From positions 1-37,783 of the forward strand of contig NZ_BILX01000068.1 in assembly GCF_004000785.1 (NCBI RefSeq): a stretch of 37,783 nt of DNA, read 5' to 3'. Of the stretch, positions 8,751-17,744 are shown one piece after another. The notes beneath the pieces were generated by a model, which was given only the letters and a program-made list of their open reading frames with translations, had not been told where the DNA came from and ran no database searches. Source of the DNA: Paenibacillus ehimensis NBRC 15659 (lineage in GTDB: Bacteria > Bacillota > Bacilli > Paenibacillales > NBRC-103111). Numbering within the stretch: position 1 is the first letter of the stretch; each line of letters starts with the position of its first letter. Both the position numbers and the translations under genes were made by a program.

Positions 8751-9515
8751 TTACAGATGCGTGCCCCCGCTGACATCGATACACTGGCCGGTAATCCACC
8801 GGCTGTCGGAAGAAGCGAGAAAAGCCGCGACGTCCGCAAGGTCCTCCGGCTGTCCCCACCGGTCAAAAACCGAGAGACCGGCGGCAAATTTCCGCCCCTC
8901 CGGGTCCTGCAAGGTTGCGGTGTTCATATCCGTATCTGTCATTCCGGGCATGATCGCATTGATCGTGATCTTGCGCGCTCCCAGCTGTTTAGCCAAGGTG
9001 GAAGTCAAAGTATTGATCGCCCCTTTGGTCATGCTGTAGCCGAGAAGGTTGGGAAAAGCCACCCGCGTTACCGACGACGAGATGTTGATAATACGCCCCT
9101 CGTCTCTCAGCCTGGGCAAAGCTTCCCGGATGAGGAACAAAGGCGCTTTGACGTTGATGGTCATCTCTTCGTCGAAAAGCTCTTCCGTCAGATCCTTAAT
9201 GAAGGCGTTTTGTGCGATGCCGGCATTGTTCACGAGTATATCGAAGCGGTTATCGCCCGTACGTGCCCGCAGCGCCTCATCCATCGCTCCCATCAGCTCA
9301 TACACGCCGTTTGCCGATTTGAAATCCGCCCCGACTGCAAAAGCCGCTCCGCCCTTCTCCCAAATCTCGCGAACGACCTCTTCGGCCGCTCCCCGGTTCT
9401 TGGCATAATGTACGGCAACCAGAGCCCCTTCCTGCGCCAGACGCCGTGCGATGCCGCGTCCGATTCCCCGGCTTGCGCCCGTTACTAAAGCTGTCTTGCC
9501 TTGCAATTTCCCCAT
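8751..9515 (-). CDS. Short-chain dehydrogenase/reductase (SDR)
   Basis: 254 residues with all classical SDR marks: cofactor loop TGASRGIG (residues 12-19), NNAG near 96-99, a serine in the NISSS stretch near 144-148, and the catalytic Y160/K164 in YSMTK. Family role: NAD(P)H-dependent oxidoreduction of a carbonyl or hydroxyl group; the substrate cannot be predicted. The chosen ATG at 9515 has GAGGGG nine bases upstream; an in-frame extension to 9563 lacks a good site and lengthens the N-terminus beyond the family norm. It stands alone, convergent with the MFS gene. Confidence 0.9.
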   Translation of the reverse strand: MGKLQGKTALVTGASRGIGRGIARRLAQEGALVAVHYAKNRGAAEEVVREIWEKGGAAFAVGADFKSANGVYELMGAMDEALRARTGDNRFDILVNNAGIAQNAFIKDLTEELFDEEMTINVKAPLFLIREALPRLRDEGRIINISSSVTRVAFPNLLGYSMTKGAINTLTSTLAKQLGARKITINAIMPGMTDTDMNTATLQDPEGRKFAAGLSVFDRWGQPEDLADVAAFLASSDSRWITGQCIDVSGGTHL

Positions 9516-9587
9516 ATTTTCCAGCCCCTCAAGCTTGATTAACAGGTTCCCCTGCTTCACCATAGTTATAGCACAGGGCGGTTTTTG

Positions 9588-9809
9588 TTATGTTGCTCTC
9601 TCATTCTTCGTGCCGCAGCCAAGAGGTGTACGCCCCCATCGCTTCGCCAGCCAATAAACCGCAGGCGGCAGCGCTGCGTTGGATGCGAGGAAAAACAGCA
9701 ATGACGGAATTCCCGTCAACGGGGCAAAATCCGCGCCTTCAACCGTCACGAAAAGCTGCATGCCGAGCGGCCCCTTCGAGAACAAAACGCCGATCGCCGC
9801 ATTCCATCC
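9588..9809 (-). other. Possible remnant or very small membrane protein
   Basis: An open stretch of about 73 codons bounded by stops, with two hydrophobic segments (LTGIPSLLFFLA and ALPPAVYWLAKRW) and a basic tail. It has no ATG with a ribosome binding site; a TTG at 9785 is the nearest start. It looks like the last part of a multi-pass membrane protein whose front has been lost. I do not recognise the family. An 8-bp inverted repeat (TTAAGCAT/ATGCTTAA, 9810-9832) abuts its upstream end. Confidence 0.25.
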
Positions 9810-9828
9810 TTAAGCATGCTCCTAATGC

Positions 9829-10335
9829 TTAAACATGATCCTGATACCAGAACAAGGCATACTCCGTCATGACGGAGGCATGACCCATCTGACGCAGCAT
9901 AGCCGAAATATTGCCGCGGTGATACGTGCCGTGATTCACGACCTGCATAACAATTTCCGACAAGCGGGTTTCCCGGATTCCGGCATACGGATTATCCAAA
10001 ACGATTGTCTTTTCCAAGTCGGCTTGCTGTCTGAAGAACGCCCGATACCGCTCGGACAACGCGGCGAACATCGCCTCCAGCCCCTCGACGCTCTGATTCT
10101 CCGCTTCCTGCGTCACTTGCTTCGCCAGCCTCATCGCTTCTTTCATATCTTTGCCGGCAGCGATCTCCAGCCACGAATGGTCGACGGTATACATATGGGC
10201 CATTACCTTCGATACGGATGGAAAAATGCTTACAATCTCCCGCTTGTATACGTCTTGCGGAAGCTCCTTCAGCCGGTTAAGCATTGTTTGATTGGCCCAC
10301 ACATGGTATTCATACATCGTTATGGCATTTGACAT
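9829..10335 (-). CDS. DinB-family four-helix protein
   Basis: 168 residues. Histidines H47 (MAHMY), H135 and H139 (NHGTYHRGN) are the metal triad of the DinB/YfiT fold. Members bind Zn or Ni; some act as thiol-dependent S-transferases (the bacillithiol S-transferase group), and many have unknown roles. ATG 10335 has AAGGGGA eight bases upstream, so the longer in-frame start at 10419 is unlikely. It stands alone between two unrelated genes on the same strand. Confidence 0.85.
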   Translation of the reverse strand: MSNAITMYEYHVWANQTMLNRLKELPQDVYKREIVSIFPSVSKVMAHMYTVDHSWLEIAAGKDMKEAMRLAKQVTQEAENQSVEGLEAMFAALSERYRAFFRQQADLEKTIVLDNPYAGIRETRLSEIVMQVVNHGTYHRGNISAMLRQMGHASVMTEYALFWYQDHV

Positions 10336-10435
10336 CCAGTTATTCCCCTTTGCTTTTTGATTGGTTGTTATGGCTAGTATACGAAAAGAAGTATGACACC
10401 AATATGTCATACTTCGCAAAGAGCATTCTTAATTT

Positions 10436-11965
10436 TTATTTCAACAGTTCCAAATCCGTCCAGGTTTTGTAGCGGTTCCAGGTCCAGTTCGTCAGCGTAT
10501 TGCTGTACCTGTGAATCGTGTAGATATCGCCCTGGCTGTCCAGATACAGCGTTAGGTTGTCTTGTTGGTCCGGAGCTTTCGCAAGACGTTTCAGTTTGAG
10601 ATCCGGTGTGACCTCATAAAAGCCGTCTTTTTCCGCATCGAACGGTTCGACAGGCGTCAATCCTGGTCCTCTCGCCCCATAAACTACGGATTTGCCGTCC
10701 TTGTAGGGTCTTCCGAATAGCCGAACGATCATCCGACCGTCACGGTCCGCAGCGTTCCTCGTGGGACTTCCGAGCCCGACAGGGATGATGTCCTGTTCGT
10801 TCAACACTTCGTTGGCAAGGCGTATATTCCCTTCCGGGTCCATCAGCGCCAGCAGCCCGGAGCCGCCATAATAAACATTCCGAAAAGGCATCAGGTCACG
10901 CGCGATCCATACCGTGCCATCGTCATTTTTCAGGACGCGCTGCGGCATATAGGGATAGTTCGAGACTTTACGTACGCTTCCGCCAATGATCGCGAACAAC
11001 TGATACCGGCTGTGCGGTGCCGGTCCCATCACGGGCAGTGGGAAATAGGAATACACGGCAAGCAGCTTCCGCCTGTTGTCGATGTCGTACAGCGTACCCT
11101 GGATTTGAAGCTCGGTTCCGCCCAGATTGATTTTATCGTCTTCATGCACCTGGCCGAGCGGCAGCCCTTCGTACGACAACTGATCGCCATCCCGCTGGAT
11201 CACTACGCTTTTCCCTTCACTGACCTGCTTCTCTGCGGCCTGCTTGGCTTTATCGCGAATCGCATCGGCCTGCGGCGGGTCAAGCCATTCCGGATGCGCT
11301 TGAAACGCTTTGTCCACCTTCAACATCCCGGACATTCCGCCTTCTCCCCGGTCGGCATCGACATACAGCGCCTCGGCGTCGTCATAAACGATTTGCCTCA
11401 TCACCGCATCCTGCCCGCTCCAAATGGCAAGGCCTTCCTCGCTGCTCCACTGCAAATCCATCATGAGCGCCATATGGGCAAATTGCCAGGTCAGCGGCAT
11501 ATACGTTACACTGCGGAATTCCAGAAAAGGATATGGCTCTTGTCCGTTATCGATCTGTTGGCCCCATAATTGAATAGGATAAGAAGTCACCTTCGCCGAA
11601 TACGTGCGGGTCAACGAGTTTGTGGTCGTCGGATTTTGCGTGAACTTGCTCTTTTCCAGCGCCGGATACTTCCAGTGGCGCGAAATGCAGCACGTCTTAT
11701 AAACCTTCAAACCTTCTTCCTCACTCCAATCGACATCCAGCTCAAGCTCTTGAATTAAGTCCCAGTTCAAAGGTACATAAGTGATATCCTTGTACACCAC
11801 GAACGGATATGCAGCCTGCTTATTGTTGATGATTTGGCCGTTGACCTTCACCGGAAAACCCGCAATGCGGACCTGAACTGTGCCTCCCTCCGCCTTCGCC
11901 GTACTTGTCAGCATGGACAACATCAGTACCGCGCTCAACCATGTAAGGATCATTCGTTTCAACAT
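10436..11965 (-). CDS. Secreted protein with two copper-amine-oxidase-N-like (stalk) domains
   Basis: 509 residues from ATG 11965 (GGTGAGGGG upstream). A signal peptide covers about residues 1-25 (MLKRMILTWLSAVLML, cleavage near AKA). Two related modules follow: VKVNGQIINN...YPFVVYKDITYVPL (about 34-90) and IQLWGQQIDN...YPFLEFRSVTYMPL (about 120-180), each ending in W-S-x-EEGL. These match the stalk-type copper amine oxidase N-terminal domain abundant in secreted Paenibacillus proteins. The C-terminal 300 residues contain repeated beta-strand segments suggestive of a propeller, with no catalytic motif that I recognise. Function unknown; cell-surface role inferred. Confidence 0.75.
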   Translation of the reverse strand: MLKRMILTWLSAVLMLSMLTSTAKAEGGTVQVRIAGFPVKVNGQIINNKQAAYPFVVYKDITYVPLNWDLIQELELDVDWSEEEGLKVYKTCCISRHWKYPALEKSKFTQNPTTTNSLTRTYSAKVTSYPIQLWGQQIDNGQEPYPFLEFRSVTYMPLTWQFAHMALMMDLQWSSEEGLAIWSGQDAVMRQIVYDDAEALYVDADRGEGGMSGMLKVDKAFQAHPEWLDPPQADAIRDKAKQAAEKQVSEGKSVVIQRDGDQLSYEGLPLGQVHEDDKINLGGTELQIQGTLYDIDNRRKLLAVYSYFPLPVMGPAPHSRYQLFAIIGGSVRKVSNYPYMPQRVLKNDDGTVWIARDLMPFRNVYYGGSGLLALMDPEGNIRLANEVLNEQDIIPVGLGSPTRNAADRDGRMIVRLFGRPYKDGKSVVYGARGPGLTPVEPFDAEKDGFYEVTPDLKLKRLAKAPDQQDNLTLYLDSQGDIYTIHRYSNTLTNWTWNRYKTWTDLELLK

Positions 11966-12091
11966 TGTCGTCCCCTCACCCCTGCTCATCTGATGCAAAC
12001 ATTCACTTAGACGCGGTTCTTGTCAAAAAGTTACAACAAAGCCGGTACCGCTTGCCGCATTAAACGTTCTTCCGCTTCAGGAAGCCGGAAC

Positions 12092-12126
12092 AAAACAGGA
12101 CCCTGCGCCTCAGCGGCGTTGGGTCC
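12092..12126 (-). terminator. Intrinsic terminator of the kinase-SNF2 operon
   Basis: On the minus strand GGACCC pairs with GGGTCC, with an inner GCC/GGC step, followed by TGTTTTG. It lies about 40 bases after the SNF2 stop codon. Confidence 0.65.
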
Positions 12127-12167
12127 CTTTCTTGTGCCTTCCATCCAACACAGGCGCAGGAGCCTGC

Positions 12168-15100
12168 TCATTCCAGCATCAGCAGCTCCCGGACGTCCCG
12201 TTCCGTCAGAGAGGACAGCCCCTCCTCGCCCGGCTGAATGACTTCGTCGATCAAGTTTTTCTTTCGCTGCTGAAGCTCGTACATTTTGTCTTCGACCGAG
12301 CCTTGGGTGACGAGCCGGATCACTTGGACCACCTTCTTCTGCCCGATCCGGTGGGCGCGGTCCATGGCCTGCTGCTCCACGGCGGGATTCCACCACAAAT
12401 CGTACAGAATAACGGTATCCGCCCCGGTCAGATTCAGCCCGGTCCCCCCGGCCTTTAAGGAGATCAGGAACATGTCCCGCTCACCTTCGTTGAACCGGCG
12501 GCAGCGCTCGACGCGTTCGGCGGACGGCGTTTTGCCGTCCAAATAAAAATACGGCACGCCCCGATAGCCGAGCTCCCGCCCGATCAGCCCCAGCATCTCG
12601 GTAAATTGCGAGAAAACCAGCATCCGCCGTCCGGCGCTCCGGCATTCCTCCACCAGCTCCATCAGCTGCTCGAATTTCGCCGAGCTTCCGGTATACCCTT
12701 CGACGAATAACGCAGGATGGCAGCACAGCTGGCGCAGCCGGGTGATGCCGGCCAAAATTTTGATCCGGTTTTGCTGAAACGTATCCGCGTCCAGATGCTT
12801 CAGCGCTTCCTTTTGCAGCTTGGCCAGGTAGGCTACGTACAGCTTCTTCTGCTCCGGCAGCAGCTCCGAGGCTTGCAGCGATTCGATCTTCTCCGGCAGC
12901 TCCTTCAGCACATCGCTCTTGACCCGCCGCAGCAGAAACGGACGGGCGCGCCTGGCCACGGTTTCGCGGGACAGCTCGCCAAAGGCTTTTCGATCCGGGA
13001 ACAGCTCGGGGAATACCGCGTCAAAGATGGACCATAGTTCCTCCAGCGAGTTCTCGACCGGCGTTCCGGTCAACGCGAACCGGTACCTGGCCCGGATGGC
13101 TTTCACCGCTTGCGCCGTTTGCGTCGCGTAGTTTTTGAACGCTTGGGCCTCGTCCAAAATAAGCGTATGAAACGCATGCCCGGCATAGCGCAGAATATCC
13201 CTGCGCAGCAGCGGGTACGAGGTGATGACGACGTCAGCATGCGACAGCTCTTTCAGTATGCGAGCGCGTGCCGCGCTGCTGCCGTCCGCAATAACGGCCC
13301 GAATCTCCGGCGCGAACCGGCTCAGCTCGTTTCGCCAATTGTACAGGAGAGACGCGGGAGCGACGACCAGCGCAGGCTGGCCCAGATTTCGAAGCTCCGG
13401 CAGAACGGATACGAGAAAGGCGATGCTTTGAAGCGTCTTGCCAAGCCCCATATCGTCGGCAAGAATGCCGCCGAAGCGGTAGTGGGCCAACGTCTTCAGC
13501 CAGCCGTACCCATATTTCTGGTAATCCCGCAGCACAGGAGCCAGACTCTCCGGCGGCGGGAAATCCAGATTGTCCGGATTCCGCATGTTTTCCAGGAGTC
13601 TGCGAAGCGACTTGCCCAGACTGACAGCCCGGCCCTGCTCCCGCGAATCGATCAGGTGCAGCCCGCGGACAGCCGGCAGGCGCATTTCCGTTCCTTTCAC
13701 ATCCGTTTGGCGGATGCCCATCTCGTTCATAAAACGGACGATTTCCTGAAACTCCTCGCTTTCCAGCGGCAGGAGCGCGCCGTTCGGCAGCCGGTGGTAT
13801 CTGCGCTTCTCTTCCAAAGATTTCAGCACTTTGTGAATTTCCGCTTCCGGGATTCCGTCGATATCGAACTTAATGTCCAGCCAGTCGGTCCGCTCGTCCA
13901 CGTCCACCCGGATCTTCGGCGGAACATGGCCGGTATGAAGCCTGACTTTCACGGCGGAGGTGGCATAGACCTCGGCCAGCTTTTCCAGCTCGGGAAGGAC
14001 ACGGTACATAAACTCGTATTCCTCGTCTTCGCCATCCAAGAAATAGCCGCTTTCGGTCCGGACGAAGGGGCTTTGCTCCATAAGCTCCAGAATCGCCCGC
14101 TCCTTCTCCCCGTCCCGCATCAGGATTCGTCCTTCGCCGCGCTGGGTTCTTCTCTCCTCCAACGGATTAAGGACGATGTCCCCGTAATGAAACTCTAACC
14201 CGGCAAGCAGCCGGTCCCTCACCCGGTCCAAATAAAGCTTTGCCTTGAGCGATATGCGCATGATCCGATCGGATACGGCTTGAGCGACACGGACGGTCCC
14301 CAGCTTCATCAAACCGGGAATCACCTTGTCGATGAATGGCTCGATCTGATCCGCCGAAATCCGAAGCTGGCGCGTACGGGCCGAATCCAGCATTTGCTTC
14401 AGCTCCGAGAGGCGCTGGCTGCTCTCGAGCGGCAGCTTCAGTATCTTCCCTTCGGCAAGCACCAGCCCGTACGCTTCCATAACGATGATCTCGTCCAGCC
14501 CTTGGACATCCAGCCGATAGCCTTCTCCCGGCGCTTCATCGAACTCAAAATGAAGCGGGATCGGCTCGTCGGAGATACGTACGCCCTCGTAGATGCGGCC
14601 ATCCAGCGCAAGCTGTGCGGAAGGAGCCGCCGTCAACAACGGAAATAGTGCCGCCCACGAGAGCGGAGGAATCAGAAGCATCCGCTCGCCGCTCATCCGG
14701 CCGGGTTGGACGGAAGACGCGTTCGACGTTTCGCGGTACAGCCTCTCATTGCGGCAGATTTGGATAAACTGGCGAAGGATGGCATCGTCCTCGATTTTAA
14801 AGCTGTGAAGCTCCGGATCGTAGGTAAAATGCTTGGTAAACACGTAGGGTTGTCTCCGTTCCACCCGCTCCAGAAACTCTCTTATATTCTGTACGATGTA
14901 CAGCCGTTTAGGCCCTACCTTAAGCTCGATCCCGAACATGTATTTCCGGTAGCCGTAAGCGAAGGGCATACAGGTAAACTCCACCTCAAGCTGCGTTCTT
15001 GTATCGAAGCGCGGCCGGGAGCCGGTCGGAATCACCGGCTTGCCGACGAAAAGCCCTAACACGCTGTTCGTCAGCCGGAGATCTCCCGCCGGAATCGCGG

Positions 15101-15488
15101 AGACGCTTGCTGCCGCCCCGTCTGACGGAGGTCCGACCCTGCCAGCCGTCGCGGATAATCCGTTCTCCGGACGAGGCCGCCCAACAGGCAGGCTGCCGGC
15201 CTGCTCCATATCGTGAATATACAGAAGCACGGCAGCGACGTGCTGACAGTATTTGTCGTAGGAGCCTAAGGTGGGACAGGTGCAGGCCGCGTTCACCTCT
15301 CCTTCAAGCCCGATTTCGACGGTCACCCGGCAGTTGTCGGCGCCGCCGACCGTCGCTTCGTAGCTCGCTGCTTCGGGATCGCAATGCGTGAAGGCCACTT
15401 TCCCGGCGCGGCAGTAGGCTTCTCCCTTTTTGTAGGAGAGCTCGCCGCACAACGATTTAATGACCCGTGGTGTCAACGGTGCGTTCAT
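12168..15488 (-). CDS. SWIM-domain SNF2-family DNA-dependent ATPase (Rad54/HepA-like)
   Basis: 1106 residues. An N-terminal SWIM zinc finger (CTCPTLGSYDKYCQH, near residues 70-85) is followed by a long bacterial SNF2-associated region. The SNF2 motor includes GGILADDMGLGKT (motif I, near 675), LILDEAQAFKN (motif II, near 776), LTGTPVENSLEELWSIFD, and a C-terminal helicase lobe with VFSQFTEMLG and DRAHRIGQ (near 1046). Such proteins translocate on DNA and remodel protein-DNA complexes, but bacterial roles of this subgroup are poorly defined. ATG 15488 has GGAAGG upstream. It follows the kinase-like gene by 24 bases, so the two are almost certainly one operon. Confidence 0.9.
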   Translation of the reverse strand: MNAPLTPRVIKSLCGELSYKKGEAYCRAGKVAFTHCDPEAASYEATVGGADNCRVTVEIGLEGEVNAACTCPTLGSYDKYCQHVAAVLLYIHDMEQAGSLPVGRPRPENGLSATAGRVGPPSDGAAASVSAIPAGDLRLTNSVLGLFVGKPVIPTGSRPRFDTRTQLEVEFTCMPFAYGYRKYMFGIELKVGPKRLYIVQNIREFLERVERRQPYVFTKHFTYDPELHSFKIEDDAILRQFIQICRNERLYRETSNASSVQPGRMSGERMLLIPPLSWAALFPLLTAAPSAQLALDGRIYEGVRISDEPIPLHFEFDEAPGEGYRLDVQGLDEIIVMEAYGLVLAEGKILKLPLESSQRLSELKQMLDSARTRQLRISADQIEPFIDKVIPGLMKLGTVRVAQAVSDRIMRISLKAKLYLDRVRDRLLAGLEFHYGDIVLNPLEERRTQRGEGRILMRDGEKERAILELMEQSPFVRTESGYFLDGEDEEYEFMYRVLPELEKLAEVYATSAVKVRLHTGHVPPKIRVDVDERTDWLDIKFDIDGIPEAEIHKVLKSLEEKRRYHRLPNGALLPLESEEFQEIVRFMNEMGIRQTDVKGTEMRLPAVRGLHLIDSREQGRAVSLGKSLRRLLENMRNPDNLDFPPPESLAPVLRDYQKYGYGWLKTLAHYRFGGILADDMGLGKTLQSIAFLVSVLPELRNLGQPALVVAPASLLYNWRNELSRFAPEIRAVIADGSSAARARILKELSHADVVITSYPLLRRDILRYAGHAFHTLILDEAQAFKNYATQTAQAVKAIRARYRFALTGTPVENSLEELWSIFDAVFPELFPDRKAFGELSRETVARRARPFLLRRVKSDVLKELPEKIESLQASELLPEQKKLYVAYLAKLQKEALKHLDADTFQQNRIKILAGITRLRQLCCHPALFVEGYTGSSAKFEQLMELVEECRSAGRRMLVFSQFTEMLGLIGRELGYRGVPYFYLDGKTPSAERVERCRRFNEGERDMFLISLKAGGTGLNLTGADTVILYDLWWNPAVEQQAMDRAHRIGQKKVVQVIRLVTQGSVEDKMYELQQRKKNLIDEVIQPGEEGLSSLTERDVRELLMLE

Positions 15489-15512
15489 CGCCTGAAACCT
15501 TCCTTACTTCAT

Positions 15513-16199
15513 CTATTTCAAAAATTTGGAAAATAATTGGCTGACTCTCTGGGCGAAATCATCAAGGCTTAAATTCGCTTGATCCAGTCTGGCGTAGCCG
15601 TTCTTGATCGCATCCAGTACCCAGGCGGGAATTTTGATCCCTTCGATGCCGGGATAGACGAAGCGGTACGCCCAGACCAAATGCTCCCACCGGTTGTCGT
15701 CTCCCTCCAGTGCATATTCGGATACGTCCAGCACCTTGCCCCGGCCCGATTGCAGAATGACATTTTTCAGATGAATGTCACGCGGATTCAAGCCGCGGCC
15801 GCGCACCAGCGCGCGCGCTTCCTCGACGTCGAGGATCACTCGCTCCGGTACGGGAATGCCCTGCAGCAGGCAATCGAGCAGCGTGACTCCGGATTCGTGG
15901 CTCATCACCAGATAGCGCTCCCCGCACCCGTAGTATACGGGAAAATAAGGAATTCCTTCCAGCCGTTCATACACTTGCTTCTCCATATCCTTTTTCCCGA
16001 GCGCAAGCGCAAGATCCGAGTAGATTTTAAACGCATAGCCCGGCGTCCGATCATACGTAAACACGGCCGCATCCGTCCCGATGCCGATGCAGCGAAGTCC
16101 TTCCGCAAAGCCGGATACGATCACAGGCTCATTTCGTTCGCTGCCGGTTACGATGATGCTGCGCAGCGCCTCGTCCGCTATAGTCCAATCTACATTCAT
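15513..16199 (-). CDS. RIO-like serine/threonine protein kinase
   Basis: 228 residues, much shorter than Hanks-type kinases with sensor domains. Visible motifs: a glycine-loop equivalent GIGTDAAVF (39-47), K58 in AFKIY, the catalytic loop NPRDIHLKN (D141, N146) and the metal-binding D158 in VLDVSEY. This resembles the compact RIO/YrzF-type kinases of Bacillus relatives. It probably phosphorylates a protein, perhaps the SNF2 ATPase encoded 24 bases downstream, but that is inference from position only. Soluble: no signal peptide or membrane segment. Confidence 0.75.
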   Translation of the reverse strand: MNVDWTIADEALRSIIVTGSERNEPVIVSGFAEGLRCIGIGTDAAVFTYDRTPGYAFKIYSDLALALGKKDMEKQVYERLEGIPYFPVYYGCGERYLVMSHESGVTLLDCLLQGIPVPERVILDVEEARALVRGRGLNPRDIHLKNVILQSGRGKVLDVSEYALEGDDNRWEHLVWAYRFVYPGIEGIKIPAWVLDAIKNGYARLDQANLSLDDFAQRVSQLFSKFLK

Positions 16200-16349
16200 C
16201 CTGGAGTCCCCCTTGTAACGTCTACTTGCAGCCTGCGCCGCCGCAGCATTCGAGATACGTGCGAAATGCCCGGCGGCACGTGAACTCGTGTAAGATAATT
16301 ACGTGAAACAAGCTTCCAGGGTGCAAAATGGGTTAAGGTCGTTAGAGCG

Positions 16350-16358
16350 ATTATACCA
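16350..16358 (-). promoter_or_regulatory. Extended -10 promoter for the kinase-SNF2 operon
   Basis: On the minus strand TGGTATAAT is an extended -10 match. A weak TTTGGC lies 17 bases upstream. The start point would be about 140 bases before the kinase ATG. Confidence 0.45.
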
Positions 16359-16493
16359 TAGAACAACCGTTCGCCAAAATAAATGGCGCTTCTCCTGCTT
16401 CAAAAATTATCCATACGGGTAACTATGGTTAACTGGTTCCGATACCAGAAAGATGAAGGTACATAATCCTGCACAGAAAAGGAGTGTTCATGT

Positions 16494-16799
16494 ATGAGAA
16501 GCATGCTGAAAACCAAAATAACGGTGCTCGCCTTATGCTCGGCTTTCCTGCTGCCGGCCGCAGCTTTCGCCCGGACGCCGGACGAACCGGCGGCAAACCC
16601 GCCGACGACTACCGTCACCTTTCCTAATTTGAACCTGACCACTACTGTAAAGGTAACGAATGTAGACGGGGTACTGGTTCCGGGGGATTATGTGATCACC
16701 GGCGATTCCAGAGTGGCCTATATTCCCGAAGGCGTCGGGCTCGTCGTAGTCAATAAAGAAACCGTTCTTCCGAATGGGGCGTTTTATTTGAAAGATTAG
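16494..16799 (+). CDS. Small secreted protein of unknown function
   Basis: 101 residues. ATG 16494 lies nine bases after AAAAGGAG; an out-of-frame ATG at 16490 gives only a short reading. Signal peptide residues 1-26 (basic start, LALCSAFLLPAAAFA core, AFA cleavage). The mature part is about 75 residues, with a Pro/Thr-rich start (PPTTTVTF) and beta-strand-rich valine stretches. I do not recognise a family. It is a single gene ending at a bidirectional terminator. Confidence 0.75.
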   Translation: MRSMLKTKITVLALCSAFLLPAAAFARTPDEPAANPPTTTVTFPNLNLTTTVKVTNVDGVLVPGDYVITGDSRVAYIPEGVGLVVVNKETVLPNGAFYLKD

Positions 16800-16834
16800 C
16801 CCAGACCCCTTGAGCGCTAACCTCAGTCTTATGC

Positions 16835-16880
16835 AAAAAACCATTGAGTCCGCAAAAAGCCGCAGATTCAATGGTTTTTT
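16835..16880. terminator. Bidirectional intrinsic terminator
   Basis: AAAAAACCATTGA (16835-16847) pairs with TCAATGGTTTTTT (16868-16880), giving a T run on both strands. It serves the small secreted protein gene and the convergent FusB-like gene. Confidence 0.85.
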
Positions 16881-16883
16881 GGT

Positions 16884-17537
16884 CTAGCCTATAACCGTGT
16901 TAATAAAGCTCTCCAAGGAAGAAATATCTGTAATGTTCTTATTGCATTCGTGACCATGCATGCACAAATAATTGCCAACCGATTTATAATAATCAGCTGA
17001 AGCTTTCGCCGGCCTTTTTTTGGATATCGCCGAAAATAAAGCAAGGTCTTCATAGCGATGGCAGATGAAGCAAAAGCTTCTCTTATTGGTGGGAGTATAT
17101 CGGCCTTCCACACCTACGAATTGCCCGTTTAAAGGATAAACCATGAACAATTTGTTCGTAGAGATGTCGACCCAACTGAGATAGGTAATGTAACGACGGT
17201 CGATCTCGGACAAATTAGGAATCTTTAGCTTCTTATTCTTGGGAAACAGCTTCTGAATCTGCTTTTCCGTAACAGGCGGAAATTCCAGGATATACGGCTC
17301 TAACGCTCTCAAATACTTATGGAAATCCTCTGACGTTTCTAATGTGACAATGTGCTCCAGCAGCTGTTTCTGATGACTGGAAGCGTCCGGGAACAGCTCT
17401 TCGATTTTGGCTGCCGCACCCAACCTGACCGATTCCAATACCTTACGATCGGCAATCGTTCGGAGAGCGTGCTGCAGGTTCCCTGCTTGCTTCTTGATCT
17501 CGTTATACTGATGGTTTCTAATAAATGGTCCGCACAT
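16884..17537 (-). CDS. FusB/FusC-family EF-G-binding protein
   Basis: 217 residues, the family length. The N-terminal helical bundle (about 1-130) matches the EF-G-binding domain. The C-terminal treble-clef zinc module has FCFICH (C156, C159, H160) and C192, H194, H196, C198 in NYLCMHGHEC, agreeing with the zinc site of FusB. Known role: binds EF-G on the ribosome and releases it, giving fusidic acid resistance; chromosomal homologues in Firmicutes may have a housekeeping or intrinsic-resistance role. ATG 17537 has AAGGGG nine bases upstream, and that site lies within a predicted hairpin (see the leader). Base composition is AT-richer than its neighbours. Confidence 0.85.
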   Translation of the reverse strand: MCGPFIRNHQYNEIKKQAGNLQHALRTIADRKVLESVRLGAAAKIEELFPDASSHQKQLLEHIVTLETSEDFHKYLRALEPYILEFPPVTEKQIQKLFPKNKKLKIPNLSEIDRRYITYLSWVDISTNKLFMVYPLNGQFVGVEGRYTPTNKRSFCFICHRYEDLALFSAISKKRPAKASADYYKSVGNYLCMHGHECNKNITDISSLESFINTVIG

Positions 17538-17548
17538 GGAGGTCAGCC

Positions 17549-17738
17549 CCTTATTTTATAAGATTGAAAATAAGGTGCAAAGCCATATTATTAGAAACGA
17601 TAGCTCTCAATCGGGCGATTTCATGTTGCTCCCTTTTACGCCCATGCAAAGTATCGCCCTAAAAATAAGGCTTTGCATGAGACTGGCCAATCCGGCAATC
17701 GCGTATTGCCATCCGTACCAACTCCCTCTTGCTTACTT
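17549..17738 (-). promoter_or_regulatory. Leader-peptide attenuator of the FusB-like gene
   Basis: The roughly 200-nt leader has competing helices. On the minus strand: CATGCAAAG pairs with CTTTGCATG (9 bp, local); GCAAAGCC pairs instead with GGCTTTGC about 90 nt on; GGGCGAT pairs with ATCGCCC; and CCTTATTTT pairs with AAAATAAGG, which overlaps the AAGGGG ribosome binding site. A second CCTTATTTT lies at the end of the leader ORF. A ribosome stalled near that ORF's stop would mask the first arms and change which partner the ribosome-binding-site strand takes. This is the layout of translational attenuation known for antibiotic-inducible genes. Confidence 0.7.
17659..17712 (-). CDS. Leader peptide, 17 residues, upstream of the FusB-like gene
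   Basis: ATG 17712 with AGAGGGAG nine bases upstream encodes MAIRDCRIGQSHAKPYF and a stop. Its last codons form the first arms of the attenuator helices (GCAAAGCC and CCTTATTTT). Likely function: translation of this ORF, or stalling in it, sets access to the downstream ribosome binding site. Confidence 0.6.
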   Translation of the reverse strand: MAIRDCRIGQSHAKPYF

Positions 17739-17744
17739 ATGGCT

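Noticed and set aside
13110..14198. A 362-codon plus-strand frame opposite the SNF2 gene (and similar frames opposite the ABC transporter and MutS2-like genes)
   Set aside because: These are shadow frames of GC-rich genes with well-recognised products on the minus strand.
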